The notes beneath the pieces were generated by a model that saw nothing but the letters and a program-made list of their open reading frames with translations, was not told the origin of the DNA and searched no databases. Positions 16,707-25,562 of a stretch of 64,000 bases of DNA are shown here, piece after piece. The DNA is taken from contig NZ_AP025591.1 in assembly GCF_023169945.1 (NCBI RefSeq), positions 5,390,481 to 5,454,480 of the forward strand, written 5' to 3'. The DNA is from Anaeromyxobacter oryzae (lineage in GTDB: Bacteria; Myxococcota; Myxococcia; Myxococcales; Anaeromyxobacteraceae). How positions within the stretch are numbered: position 1 is the first letter of the stretch; every line of letters begins with the position of its first letter. A program made the position numbers and the translations under genes.

Positions 16707-16712
16707 ATTATA
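16707..16712 (-). promoter_or_regulatory. consensus -10 box (TATAAT) of infA promoter
   Basis: The minus strand reads GGGCTATAATGC, a perfect sigma-70 -10 hexamer and rare in DNA this GC-rich. A weak -35-like ATGACG lies 20 bases upstream. Transcription would start near 16700 and give a leader of about 138 bases before infA. Confidence 0.5.
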
Positions 16713-16768
16713 GCCCATCTCGGGCGCCCGCGCGTCATGGCGATGTCGATGACCCCAGTGAGAGACGC

Positions 16769-17137
16769 CTACGGCTCGAACCGGAGCTTCAGGTCGACCT
16801 CGTCGCCGGCGAGCGGATGCCAGTCGCACTTGCCGAGCGCCTCGCGGATGTAGGGCGTGATCTCCTTCGTCGCGACGTCTGCCGCGTGAACGCCCCTGAC
16901 CTCACCAGAGCGGTTCACGTGCAGCCAGAGGTCCGTCCGGTCCGGCAGGTGCTCCGCCATGTCGGCTGGGACGCGCAGGTGCCGAGCCAGGCAGCGGTCG
17001 ACCTGCCCCGCGGGCTGGTTCCCGCCCGCCGACGTCATCTCCGCGACGTGGAGCGTGCGCAGCGCCGAGGTCACCGGCGCCGCGATCGCGATCGCAGGCG
17101 CCAGCATGCCCGCGGCCCAGATTCGTGCGTGGAACAT
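16769..17137 (-). CDS. secreted protein with TonB-C/AgmX-like tail, unknown function
   Basis: 122 residues with a Sec signal (MFHARIWAAGMLAPAIAIAA) and a ribosome binding site GAGAGGTGATCATCC before ATG 17137. The mature part has LWLHVNRSGEVRGVHAAD followed by ITPYIREALGKCDWHP. This strand-helix pattern is like the small C-terminal domain of TonB/AgmX-type proteins, but the similarity is weak. A probable periplasmic protein; no catalytic residues were recognised. Confidence 0.68.
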   Translation of the reverse strand: MFHARIWAAGMLAPAIAIAAPVTSALRTLHVAEMTSAGGNQPAGQVDRCLARHLRVPADMAEHLPDRTDLWLHVNRSGEVRGVHAADVATKEITPYIREALGKCDWHPLAGDEVDLKLRFEP

Positions 17138-17461
17138 GGATGATCACCTCTCGTCCTTGCTTTCGGCTGCGCCTCCTGGCCTTCGAACGGATAAACCCCG
17201 AACGTGCGCGAAGGTGTCTCGCGAGCTTCGGGTCCTCCGGGTTCGTTCGGACGAGGGAGTCACCTCATGTGAGCGGTTCGGGATCGCGATCGTCTCGCCG
17301 CGCTCCTCGCAGACCTCCCGCCATCCAGTCGAAGGCGGCTCCCGCGGCTTCCTTCAGGACCGATTTCCGCCGCAGGGGCGCGCGATCGCCGGTACGGGGT
17401 GCGTCCGGCCGCGAGGTTCGGTAGGCTGGCCATTTCCGGGACCATCAGACGGGCGAGACAC
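17138..17461. other. divergent intergenic region, no gene seen
   Basis: 324 bases between the minus-strand secreted protein and the plus-strand aminotransferase. Divergent promoters must be here, but no strong box was found. The upstream part of the aminotransferase frame extends to a GTG at 17399 without sequence typical of the family. Confidence 0.35.
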
Positions 17462-18832
17462 GTGATCCGAATCGAAGACGTCGACCGCGCGGTGCGCGAG
17501 GCTGAATACGCGGTGCGTGGGCCCATCGTGGCGCGCGCGCAGGAGCTCGAGCGCCAGGGGCGCCGCATCATCTACTGCAACATCGGCAACCCGCAGTCGC
17601 TCGGGCAGAAGCCGCTCACCTGGGTTCGCCAGGTGCTCTCCCTCGTCGAGTGGCCGGAGCTCGCGGACAAGCTCCCGGCCGGCGCCGTACCCGCCGACGT
17701 GATCGAGACCGCGCGGAGCGTCCTTCGCGGCTCCGGTCACGGCGTCGGCGCGTACACGGACAGCAAGGGATACCGGTTCGTCCGCGAGGCGATCGCCGAG
17801 TTCATCCACGCGCGCGACGGGATCGCAGCGGACCCGGAGGCGATCTTCCTGACCGACGGGGCGAGCAAGGGCGCGCAGTCCGTGCTCCGGATCCTCATCG
17901 GCGGGCCGCGGGACGGGATCATGATCCCGATCCCACAGTACCCGCTCTACTCCGCGACGATCACCCTCTACGGCGGCGCGCAGGTCGGCTACCACCTCGA
18001 CGAGGCGCACGACTGGAAGCTCTCGCGCGAGGCGCTCGACGTCGCGTTCGAGAAGGCGCGCTCGGAGGGCATCCGGGTCCGGTGCATCGTCGTCATCAAC
18101 CCGGGGAACCCGACGGGCGGGGTGCTCGACGCCTCGAACGTCGAGATGGTCCTCGCGTTCGCGCGGGAGAAGGGCCTCTCCGTCATCGCAGACGAGGTCT
18201 ACCAGACGAACCTGTGGCAGCCGGGCGCGCGCTTCGTCTCGTTCGCGAGCGTGCTCGAGCAGCGCGGGATCCGCGACGTCTCGCTGTTCAGCCTGCACTC
18301 CACCTCGAAGGGCTACCTCGGCGAGTGCGGCCACCGCGGCGGCTACCTCGAGTGCCGCAACGTGCCTGAGCCGGTGCTCGAGCAGATCACGAAGCTGCAG
18401 TCGATCTCGCTGTGCGCGAACTCGGTCGGCCAGGTGCTCACGTACCTCCTCGTCCATCCGCCCCGCCCCGGCGAGCCCTCGTACGAGCAGTGGGCGCGCG
18501 AGAAGGGCGAGGTGCTCGAGGCGCTCCGGAGGAAGGCCGAGCTCGTCGAGCGCGGCCTGAACCGCGTCGAGGGGATCACCTGCAATCGGGTGGCGGGCGC
18601 GATGTACGCGTTCCCACGGATCGCGCTCCCTCCCGGCGTGACCGATGCCGAGTGGTGCATGGCGCTCCTCGAGGAGACCGGGATCTGCGTGGTGGACGGG
18701 ACGGGCTTCGGGCAGGCGCCCGGGACGTCCCACTTCCGCACGACCATCCTGCCGCCGCTCGACGAGATCGAGACCGTCGTGAAGCGGATCGCCGAGTTCC
18801 ACCTGGCGTTCGCACGGCGCCGGCGCGGCTGA
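17462..18832 (+). CDS. alanine aminotransferase (ALT/GPT-like, class I/II)
   Basis: A 456-residue PLP enzyme closely resembling the eukaryote-type alanine transaminases. The N-terminal signature YAVRGPIVARAQEL then IIYCNIGNPQSLGQKPLTW, the central INPGNPTGGVLD and the PLP motif HSTSKGYLGECGHRGGY with Lys283 are all present. It interconverts alanine plus 2-oxoglutarate with pyruvate plus glutamate in the cytoplasm. GTG 17462 is used because the family N-terminus begins there; GGCGAG lies upstream. The histidine phosphatase gene begins 21 bases after its stop, suggesting an operon. Confidence 0.93.
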   Translation: MIRIEDVDRAVREAEYAVRGPIVARAQELERQGRRIIYCNIGNPQSLGQKPLTWVRQVLSLVEWPELADKLPAGAVPADVIETARSVLRGSGHGVGAYTDSKGYRFVREAIAEFIHARDGIAADPEAIFLTDGASKGAQSVLRILIGGPRDGIMIPIPQYPLYSATITLYGGAQVGYHLDEAHDWKLSREALDVAFEKARSEGIRVRCIVVINPGNPTGGVLDASNVEMVLAFAREKGLSVIADEVYQTNLWQPGARFVSFASVLEQRGIRDVSLFSLHSTSKGYLGECGHRGGYLECRNVPEPVLEQITKLQSISLCANSVGQVLTYLLVHPPRPGEPSYEQWAREKGEVLEALRRKAELVERGLNRVEGITCNRVAGAMYAFPRIALPPGVTDAEWCMALLEETGICVVDGTGFGQAPGTSHFRTTILPPLDEIETVVKRIAEFHLAFARRRRG

Positions 18833-18853
18833 CACCGTCGGTCACTCCCTCCG

Positions 18854-19471
18854 ATGCCGTCGACCGAACGACACCTCCTCCTCGTGCGCCACGGCGAGAC
18901 GGACTGGAACGCCGCCGGGCGGTGGCAGGGCCAGACGGACGTGCCGCTCAACGCGACCGGCCGGGCGCAGGCATTCGCGCTCGCGGCGCGGCTGCGCGCC
19001 GAGGGCGTCCGCGCGATCGCGGCGAGCGACCTCTGCCGGGCCCGTGGCACCGCGGAGATCGTGGGAGAGGCGCTCGGGCTCGAGGTCGCGTTCGTGGACG
19101 CGAGCTTGCGCGAGCGCGCCTACGGCAGCTGGGAGGGCCTCACCCGGAGCGAGTGCGAGGCGCGGTTTCCGGAGGAGTGGGCGCGCCACGTCTCCGATCC
19201 GCGCGCGCCGCCTCCCGCAGGCGAGTCCACGGACGCGCTGCTCGCGCGTGTCGTCCCGGCGATCCACCGGGCCGCCGAGCGCCTCGAGTCGCCGGCCGTG
19301 CTCGTGACCCACGGTGGCGTGATGCGGGCGTTCCTCGCCGCCGCGCTTTGCGCCGCCCCGGGACCCGGGCCGGTCGCGCCGCCGCAGTTCATTCCGAACG
19401 GCGGCGTGTGGCGGGTGCGCCTCGTCGCGGGCCGCGTGGTCGGGGCGGCGGCGCACGGAACGCCCTACTGA
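18854..19471 (+). CDS. histidine phosphatase family protein (phosphoglycerate mutase-like)
   Basis: 205 residues with the RHG motif LLLVRHGETDWN near residue 12 (His13 is the phosphorylated residue), the catalytic SDLCRARGTAEI and RERAYGSWEG segments and the second His in LVTHGGVMRAF. The family covers phosphatases of sugar phosphates, cobalamin precursors (CobC) and nucleotides. The length and RERAYGSWEG pattern fit CobC/GpmB-type enzymes, but no cobalamin gene is close. Likely co-transcribed with the upstream aminotransferase. Confidence 0.9.
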   Translation: MPSTERHLLLVRHGETDWNAAGRWQGQTDVPLNATGRAQAFALAARLRAEGVRAIAASDLCRARGTAEIVGEALGLEVAFVDASLRERAYGSWEGLTRSECEARFPEEWARHVSDPRAPPPAGESTDALLARVVPAIHRAAERLESPAVLVTHGGVMRAFLAAALCAAPGPGPVAPPQFIPNGGVWRVRLVAGRVVGAAAHGTPY

Positions 19472-19645
19472 ACTCGCCCTCTGGCAGCCGCTCTACGAGC
19501 GCCGATCCCGGAAGGCCAGCGCGACGTCGCGCCGCGGTGTCGCGTGCGTTGACCAGGAGGTGTGATCCCGGTCGAGCGCGACCGCGCCGCAGCGGCGGCG
19601 TGTAGGCTCGCTGCCGGAGCTCATCGCGGGCCGAGGGGGAACCGT

Positions 19646-21280
19646 ATGCGCAAGCCGCTGAGCGGGATCCGTGCGTCACTCACGGTGATGATCCTGGCGG
19701 CGCCAGCGATGGCGCAGGCGCAAGCCCCCGCCGCGAGACCGAACATCCTCGTCATCTTCGGCGACGACATCGGCACCTGGAACGTCGGCGCCTACACGCA
19801 CGGGATGATGGGGAAGACCCCGAGCATCGACAGCCTCGCGAGCGGCGGGATGCTCTTCACGGATCACTACGCCCAGCCGAGCTGCACGGCGGGCCGCGCC
19901 GCGTTCATCACGGGCCAGCTTCCGATCCGCACGGGCATGACCACCATCGGCATCCCCGGATCCACGAGGGGCATCCAGAAGTCCGATCCCACGCTGGCCG
20001 AGGTCCTCAAGGCCCAGGGCTACGCCACCGGCCAGTTCGGGAAGAACCACCTCGGCGACCGGAACGAGTTCCTGCCGACCGTGCATGGCTTCGACGAGTG
20101 GTTCGGCAACCTCTACCACCTGAACGCCGAGGAGGAGCCCGAAGAGCTGGACTATCCGGGGCAGAAGAACCCGGAGTACCTCAAGAAGTTCGGACCGCGC
20201 GGCGTGCTGCACGCCTGGGCCACGGACAAGGACGACCCGACGACGGACCCGAAGTTCGGGCGCGTCGGCAAGCAGAGGATCGAGAGCACCGGACCGCTCA
20301 CCCGCAAGCGCATGGAAACGTTCGACCAGGAGGTCACGAACGAGACGCTGAGCTGGCTCGACAAGGCCGTGAAGAGCGGGAAGCCGTTCTTCTGCTGGTT
20401 CAACACGACGGCGATCCACATCTGGTCGCACCCGCCCAAGAAGTACGTCCAGATGGCGGTGGACGAGGGGCGGGCCGAGGAGGACGTCGTGCGGGCCAAG
20501 ATGATCGAGCACGACGAGCAAGTCGGCGCGCTCCTCAAGAAGCTCGATGACCTCGGGGTCGCCGACAACACCATCGTCGTCTACACCACGGACAACGGGA
20601 ACGAGCTGCTACTCTGGCCGGACGGCGGCTACGCGCCGTACCGCGGCGAGAAGGGCACCACGTGGGAGGGCGGATTCCGCGTGCCGCTGCTCGTGCGGTG
20701 GCCCGGGAAGATCAAGCCGGGCAGCGTCTCGAACGGAATCCAGAGCCACGAGGATCTCTTCGTCACGCTGGCGGCGGCAGCAGGCCTGCCGAACCTGAAA
20801 CAGGAGCTGCTCACCGGGAAGAAGATCGGCGGCATGACCTACAAGGTCCATCTGGACGGCTACGACAACCTCGCCCACTGGACCGGCCAGAGCGAGAAGT
20901 CGGCCCGCCGCGAGATCTTCTACTACGACGAGACGGATCTCATGGCGGTCCGCGTCGACGGCTGGAAGATGCACATCGGCGTGAAGCACAAGGGGACCTG
21001 GTTCGACGAGAAGTCGTATCCGAGCGTGCCCTACGTGGTGAACCTGCTCATGGATCCGATGGAGAAGATGACCCCCGACTCCGAGGAGTGGGGCTACGTC
21101 GGCCGAAAGTTCGTGGCTGCGAAGCTCTGGGCGCCCACCGCCGCGGTCCCCTTCCTCCAGGCACACCTGAAGAGCCTTGCGGAGTATCCGCCCAGCCAGG
21201 GCGCCGACACGCTCTCCATGAGGAAGGCGATCGAGGGCGCGATGAAGAAGGCGGAGAGCCCCCACGGCAGCAGCAACTAG
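19646..21280 (+). CDS. exported arylsulfatase
   Basis: A 544-residue type I sulfatase with a Sec signal (LTVMILAAPAMAQAQA). The metal site NILVIFGDDIGTWN is followed by the activation motif SCTAGRAAFITGQ, where Cys80 must become formylglycine. KNHLGD and the late VYTTDNGNE motif are also present. Cys at this position means maturation by an FGE-type or anSME-type enzyme before or during export; neither is encoded in the window. It hydrolyses sulfate esters in the periplasm or outside the cell. The ATG at 19646 follows GAGGGGGA; the frame is open further upstream. Confidence 0.93.
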   Translation: MRKPLSGIRASLTVMILAAPAMAQAQAPAARPNILVIFGDDIGTWNVGAYTHGMMGKTPSIDSLASGGMLFTDHYAQPSCTAGRAAFITGQLPIRTGMTTIGIPGSTRGIQKSDPTLAEVLKAQGYATGQFGKNHLGDRNEFLPTVHGFDEWFGNLYHLNAEEEPEELDYPGQKNPEYLKKFGPRGVLHAWATDKDDPTTDPKFGRVGKQRIESTGPLTRKRMETFDQEVTNETLSWLDKAVKSGKPFFCWFNTTAIHIWSHPPKKYVQMAVDEGRAEEDVVRAKMIEHDEQVGALLKKLDDLGVADNTIVVYTTDNGNELLLWPDGGYAPYRGEKGTTWEGGFRVPLLVRWPGKIKPGSVSNGIQSHEDLFVTLAAAAGLPNLKQELLTGKKIGGMTYKVHLDGYDNLAHWTGQSEKSARREIFYYDETDLMAVRVDGWKMHIGVKHKGTWFDEKSYPSVPYVVNLLMDPMEKMTPDSEEWGYVGRKFVAAKLWAPTAAVPFLQAHLKSLAEYPPSQGADTLSMRKAIEGAMKKAESPHGSSN

Positions 21281-21420
21281 CCGTAGCCGGGCCCGAACCT
21301 GCTCAAGAGCACGGCGCCCGACCGAGCGGGCCCGTCTGTCGCACGCGAACGAACCAGCCTCACCGCCGGATTGCGTTCGCGTCGCGTGGCGCGCGTGGTT
21401 TGCGGCGGAGGACCCTCGTC

Positions 21421-22236
21421 ATGAAGTCCGTCACCGCCTTCGTCGGCAGCGCGCGCAGGCACGGGGTGACCCACCGCGCGACGCTTCAGCTCCTCGACGA
21501 CCTGCAGTCGTTCGGCGACGTCCGGAGCGAGGTCGTGTTCCTGAGCGAGTACGACATCGGCCTGTGTAGCGGCTGCAAGGCGTGCTTCATCCGGGGCGAG
21601 GAGTTCTGTCCGCTCCACGACGACCGGGACCTGCTCATCGAAAAGATCGCGAGGTCGGATGGCGTCGTCCTCGCCTCGCCGGTCTACTCGTTCCAGGTCT
21701 CCGCCCACATGAAGGCGTTCCTCGACCGGCTCGGCTTCGCGTTCCACCGGCCGCGGTTCCACGGGAAAGCGTACACGTCGATCGTCGTCGAGGGGCTCTA
21801 CGGGGGCAGGGGCGTGGTGAAGTACCTCGGCCTGGTCGGACGCGGGCTGGGCTTCAACGTCGTGAAGGGCAGCCGCATCGTCTGCAGGAAGAACCCGGAC
21901 ACGGCGCACGAGCCGATGCTGGACGAGGAGCGCCGGAAGATGGACGAAGCCCTCGCCCGGCAGAGCAGGCGATTCCACGAGCAGCTGGCGAGCCCGCCGT
22001 ATCCCGAGCCGACGATGCTCCAGCTCTTCGGGTTCAGGATGGCCCGCACGAGCATCGAGCTGGAGCTCGCGGACGACAGGCGAGACCACGCGTATTACCG
22101 CGATCACGGCTGGTTCGACTCCGACTACTACTACCCGACGAGGCTCGGCCCGCTGAAGCGGGCCGCCGGAGCCGCATTCGACTGGATGGCGGCCCGCAGC
22201 TCGAAGCCGAGGGAATACCATCGAGCGGGGCGCTGA
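21421..22236 (+). CDS. NAD(P)H-dependent FMN reductase / iron-sulfur flavoprotein-like
   Basis: 271 residues with a flavodoxin-like fold: FVGSARRHGVTHRA is the FMN phosphate loop and VVLASPVYSFQVSAHMKAFLDR the second flavin-contact segment. Between them, CSGCKACFIRGEEFC gives a compact Cys cluster as in the WrbA/iron-sulfur flavoprotein group. A conserved GGRG then lies in the middle. The C-terminal 90 residues, rich in Tyr and Asp (DSDYYYPTR), look like the extension found in larger members. It probably reduces quinones or other electron acceptors in the cytoplasm. Confidence 0.87.
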   Translation: MKSVTAFVGSARRHGVTHRATLQLLDDLQSFGDVRSEVVFLSEYDIGLCSGCKACFIRGEEFCPLHDDRDLLIEKIARSDGVVLASPVYSFQVSAHMKAFLDRLGFAFHRPRFHGKAYTSIVVEGLYGGRGVVKYLGLVGRGLGFNVVKGSRIVCRKNPDTAHEPMLDEERRKMDEALARQSRRFHEQLASPPYPEPTMLQLFGFRMARTSIELELADDRRDHAYYRDHGWFDSDYYYPTRLGPLKRAAGAAFDWMAARSSKPREYHRAGR

Positions 22237-22264
22237 GCGGTACGTCGTGCGGACGACCGCCGGA

Positions 22265-22498
22265 TCACTGCGGCCGCCGCCTCCCGCGGTCCGCGGCGTC
22301 GCGGATCCCGCCGAGCACCGTGCCGACGAGGTTGCCGAGCAGATCCGGAGATAACAGCGAGCCGCCGTCGGTGGTTCGGACGGTGGATGACACCTCCCCG
22401 ACGCGAACTTCCATCCCGCCGGCGACGGCGGCCAGCGCTTCATCTTCGAGGGCAATCGCGGCGTGCTTCGGCGTCTTCGCGTCGTGTCTCGCTGCCAT
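22265..22498 (-). CDS. 77-residue double-glycine-leader peptide
   Basis: AGGA lies upstream of ATG 22498. The first 28 residues end in IALEDEALAAVAGG, the classic acidic leader plus Gly-Gly processing site of ABC-exported peptides. The predicted mature part has about 49 residues, with polar strands (MEVRVGEVSSTVRT) followed by an amphipathic LLSPDLLGNLVGTVLGGIRD stretch like pore-forming bacteriocins or bacteriocin-like signals. There is no Cys. It lies 206 bases downstream of the DrrAB-type ABC genes on the same strand, but those proteins lack a C39 peptidase domain, so processing would need another enzyme. Confidence 0.65.
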   Translation of the reverse strand: MAARHDAKTPKHAAIALEDEALAAVAGGMEVRVGEVSSTVRTTDGGSLLSPDLLGNLVGTVLGGIRDAADRGRRRPQ

Positions 22499-22704
22499 GG
22501 TTCGTCCTCCGGGGTCGCTGCGGCGCTTCGCATCGCACCGTTCGACCGTACTCGGTGGACGTCCCCCGCACGGCGTCCTGACGCCCTCGAATGGGCGCCG
22601 CGACCATGCTCCTCCGGGACAGGCGAGCTCGTCGTCGCGGTAGCGAACAGGCTCGCGAAGCTCTCCGAGCACGGAGCGACGGAGCCGCGAGGGGGCGGCC
22701 TCCG

Positions 22705-23508
22705 TCAGCGCTCCTTGCGGTACAGCCGCATCGCGACGGGCGACGCCGCGAGCACGATGACGGCGGACGCCAGCAGGGTCCACAGCACGGCGTCCCCCGC
22801 CGGCTGTCCGTGCATCAGGCTACGGGACGCGTTCGCCAGGTACGTCACCGGATTGCGTCCGACGGCTGCCTGGAGCCAGCCGGGCATTGTTTGCTGGTTC
22901 ACGAAGATGTCGCTCGCGAACGTGAGCGGCATGAGGAACACGAAGCTCGTCGTCATGACCGACTCGGGCGTTCGAACGAGCATGCCCACGATGATCCAGA
23001 GCCAGGACAGCGCGAAGCTGAACGTCAGCACCAGCGCCACGGCGAGGAGGACGCCCGTCGCGCCGCCCTGCGGCCGGAAGCCCAGGATGAACCCGACGAC
23101 GAGGATCAGCGCCGAAGCGACCGAATAGCGGAACACGTCGCCCGCCAGCGCACCGAGCAGCGGGGCGGGCTGCCACATCGGGAGCGAGCGGAAGCGGTCG
23201 TAAAGCCCTTTGTGGATGTCCGCGTTGAGCCCCACGCCCGTGTAGACCGTGATGAACAGGACCGTCTGCACCAGGACGCCCGGAAGCAGGTACTGGACGT
23301 ACTGGCGCGGCGTGCCGGCGAGCGCCCCGCCGAAGATGAAGGTGAAGAGCAGGGTGAACATGATCGGCGTGACGGTCACGTCGAAGAGCTGGAAAGGGAC
23401 GTGCTTGATCTTCAGCAGCGCCCGCCACGCGAGCGTCAGCACGGCCGACGCCGCGGAGGCCGGACGGGGCCGCCCGCGGATCGAGAGGGCCTCGTGGGCT
23501 GCGTTCAT
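22705..23508 (-). CDS. ABC-2 type exporter permease (DrrB-like)
   Basis: A 267-residue protein with six predicted helices and the ABC-2 permease pattern: [16 protein letters not shown] near the start, [14 protein letters not shown], then [20 protein letters not shown] followed by [13 protein letters not shown]. These match daunorubicin-resistance DrrB permeases that pump drugs or lipids out of the cytoplasm. Its ATG overlaps the stop of the ATPase gene (ATGA), so the two are translationally coupled. Confidence 0.92.
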   Translation of the reverse strand: MNAAHEALSIRGRPRPASAASAVLTLAWRALLKIKHVPFQLFDVTVTPIMFTLLFTFIFGGALAGTPRQYVQYLLPGVLVQTVLFITVYTGVGLNADIHKGLYDRFRSLPMWQPAPLLGALAGDVFRYSVASALILVVGFILGFRPQGGATGVLLAVALVLTFSFALSWLWIIVGMLVRTPESVMTTSFVFLMPLTFASDIFVNQQTMPGWLQAAVGRNPVTYLANASRSLMHGQPAGDAVLWTLLASAVIVLAASPVAMRLYRKER

Positions 23509-24467
23509 CGCTTCGCCTCCGTGTGCGTCGTCTCCGCCGGCCGGCCCGTGAGCGCGAGGAACACCTCGTCGAGGCTCGGATCTCCGACCGAGAACTGGGC
23601 GACCTCGATCCCGCGCTCGCTCAACGCCGAGAGGACGGCCGCCGCCTGCGCCGCCCTCTCGAGTCGCGCGGTGACCTCCGTCGGCTCCGACGCGGGCAAC
23701 ACGCCGTCGCCCAGCACCCGGGTGATGAGCCGCTGCGCCTCCGCGCGCTGGCCGGCGTCCACGAGACGCACGTGGAGCGCGTTCGAGCCGACCGATGCCT
23801 TCAGCTCGCGGCTGGTGCCCTCGGCGATGACCCGACCGTGATCGATCACCGCCATGCGCTCCGCGAGCCGGTCCGCCTCGTCGAGGTACTGCGTCGTCAG
23901 GAGCACCGTGGTGCCTTCGGCCGCGATGCGGCGCACGAGGTCCCAGACCTGGGTGCGGCTGCGCGGGTCGAGGCCGGTGGTGGGCTCGTCGAGGAAGAGG
24001 ATCTCCGGGATCGCGACGAGGCTCGCGGCGATGTCGATCCGGCGTCGTTCGCCTCCGGAGTAGGTCTGCACCTGCCGCCCGGCGGCCTCGGCGAGCCCGA
24101 ACGCCTCGAGGAGCTCCGACGCGCGCCGTCTCGCGTCGCGCCAGGACAGCCCGAGCAGCCGTGCCACGAGCACGAGGTTCTCGTGGCCGGAGAGGTCCTC
24201 GTCCACGGACGCGAACTGCCCGGTCAGGCTCACCTTGCTGCGGACCGCGCCGGCCTCGCGCACGACGTCGTGACCCAGGACCGTCGCGCTACCGGCGGTC
24301 GGCTCGAGCAGCGTGGCGAGGATGCGGATGGTGGTGGTCTTGCCGGCTCCGTTCGGACCCAGCAAGCCGTAGACGCTTCCCCGGCGGATGCGGAGATCCA
24401 CGCCATCCAGCGCGCGGGTCGAACCGAAGTGCTTGACGAGTCCTGTCGTCTCGATCGCGTTCGTCAT
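23505..24467 (-). CDS. ABC exporter ATP-binding protein (DrrA-like)
   Basis: 320 residues. Walker [11 protein letters not shown], signature [12 protein letters not shown], Walker [13 protein letters not shown] and the H-loop [11 protein letters not shown] are intact. A C-terminal regulatory extension of the DrrA type (residues about 225-310) is present. ATG 24467 is chosen because the conserved N-terminus ([18 protein letters not shown]) starts there; the frame is open upstream. It energises the permease encoded immediately downstream. The substrate may be a toxic compound, a lipid or perhaps the GG-leader peptide; this is unresolved. Confidence 0.93.
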   Translation of the reverse strand: MTNAIETTGLVKHFGSTRALDGVDLRIRRGSVYGLLGPNGAGKTTTIRILATLLEPTAGSATVLGHDVVREAGAVRSKVSLTGQFASVDEDLSGHENLVLVARLLGLSWRDARRRASELLEAFGLAEAAGRQVQTYSGGERRRIDIAASLVAIPEILFLDEPTTGLDPRSRTQVWDLVRRIAAEGTTVLLTTQYLDEADRLAERMAVIDHGRVIAEGTSRELKASVGSNALHVRLVDAGQRAEAQRLITRVLGDGVLPASEPTEVTARLERAAQAAAVLSALSERGIEVAQFSVGDPSLDEVFLALTGRPAETTHTEAKR

Positions 24468-24623
24468 CGCAGTGGCAGGGATAAGGAGCTCCAGCCCAGC
24501 GGACCGGGCCCGGGTGCGGCGATGGAGCCACGGCAAGCGGGTAGGCGCCCCGCCGAGAACCCGAGGGGAGCCCTCGTCGGCGCGGCCCGAGCGCGGCGAG
24601 AGGCTTCGGCTTCCCAGCGCCGC

Positions 24624-25205
24624 TCACCGCGCACGTTCGTAGTGGAGGCCGACGACGCCGCTTGGATAGGGCGTCGCTGACCTGAGCTTGAACGTTCTGT
24701 GAACGCCTTCCGGAAGCAGTCTCTTTCCGCCGCCGAGGATGAGCGGGTAGAGCAGGAGATGAAGCTCGTCCACCAGGTCGTGCTCGAGCAGCGTGTGCAC
24801 GAGCTGGTGGCTGCCGTCGGTGAGGATGCTCTTGCCGGGCGCTGCCTTGAGCTTTCGAACGGCGTCGACGAGGTTGTCACGGATGATGGTCGTGTTCCGC
24901 CAGATGGGCTTGTCGAGGGTCCTCGAGACGACGTACTTCGCCGGCGGGTTCATCATGTCGCCGAACGGGTCGCCAGGCTTCATCGGCTCGAACGCGGTCG
25001 CGTGAATCACGTACGTCTTGCGTCCGAGGAGGAACGCGTCGACCTCCTGCATCAACGCACCGAACGCCTTCCCGATGTCGTCGTGCCAGTACGGCATGGT
25101 CCAGCCGCCGTGCCGGAAGCCGCCTTCGGTGTCTTCGTCGGCGCCCCCGGGCGCCTGCATGACACCGTCGAGCGAGACGAACTCTGAAACGATCAGCTTT
25201 CTCAC
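24624..25205 (-). CDS. dihydrofolate reductase family protein (RibD C-terminal-like)
   Basis: A 193-residue protein of the YwjB/YyaP type: KLIVSEFVSLDGVMQAPGG at the start, AFLLGRKTYV in the middle and SILTDGSHQLVHTLLEHDLV then LLLYPLILGGGKRL at the end form the NADPH-binding RibD-C fold. True folate or riboflavin activity is doubtful because these stand-alone members lack pathway partners. The start is GTG 25205, where the family N-terminus begins, with AGAGGG upstream. It is on the same strand as the ABC genes but more than 150 bases upstream of them. Confidence 0.87.
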   Translation of the reverse strand: MRKLIVSEFVSLDGVMQAPGGADEDTEGGFRHGGWTMPYWHDDIGKAFGALMQEVDAFLLGRKTYVIHATAFEPMKPGDPFGDMMNPPAKYVVSRTLDKPIWRNTTIIRDNLVDAVRKLKAAPGKSILTDGSHQLVHTLLEHDLVDELHLLLYPLILGGGKRLLPEGVHRTFKLRSATPYPSGVVGLHYERAR

Positions 25206-25562
25206 TTGGGCCCTCTGCTCTTGCCGAGGAATCGACTCGCCGGAACGCCGAGGCTCAGCGGTCCCCGATGGGGGAGACGCGGCCGCGGTCACACCGCCGG
25301 CTTCGGATAGCGCCCGCGGACGTCGGCCGCTGGCCAACCGCCGGGCGCGCCAGCCGGCGCCCGCTCACCGGCCCGAGACGCTGCCGTCAGGGTGGCGCGA
25401 AACGGCGCCTGACCCCCATCGTTCGGGGCGACCCGACGACCCATGGTGTTACGCGTTCCGGCGTGCGGCCGATCGGCGCACAGTCCGGGTCGATCTCGGG
25501 CCGGCGCCCAGCTCGAGCGAGGGCTGTCGTTTGGGCGGCAGTCTCCCCCGTCGTTTGAGACC
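25206..25562. other. divergent intergenic region, no gene seen
   Basis: 357 bases between the DHFR-like gene (minus) and the MDR gene (plus). No convincing promoter boxes or hairpin were found. Open frames crossing it have the composition of GC-rich antisense sequence. Confidence 0.35.
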
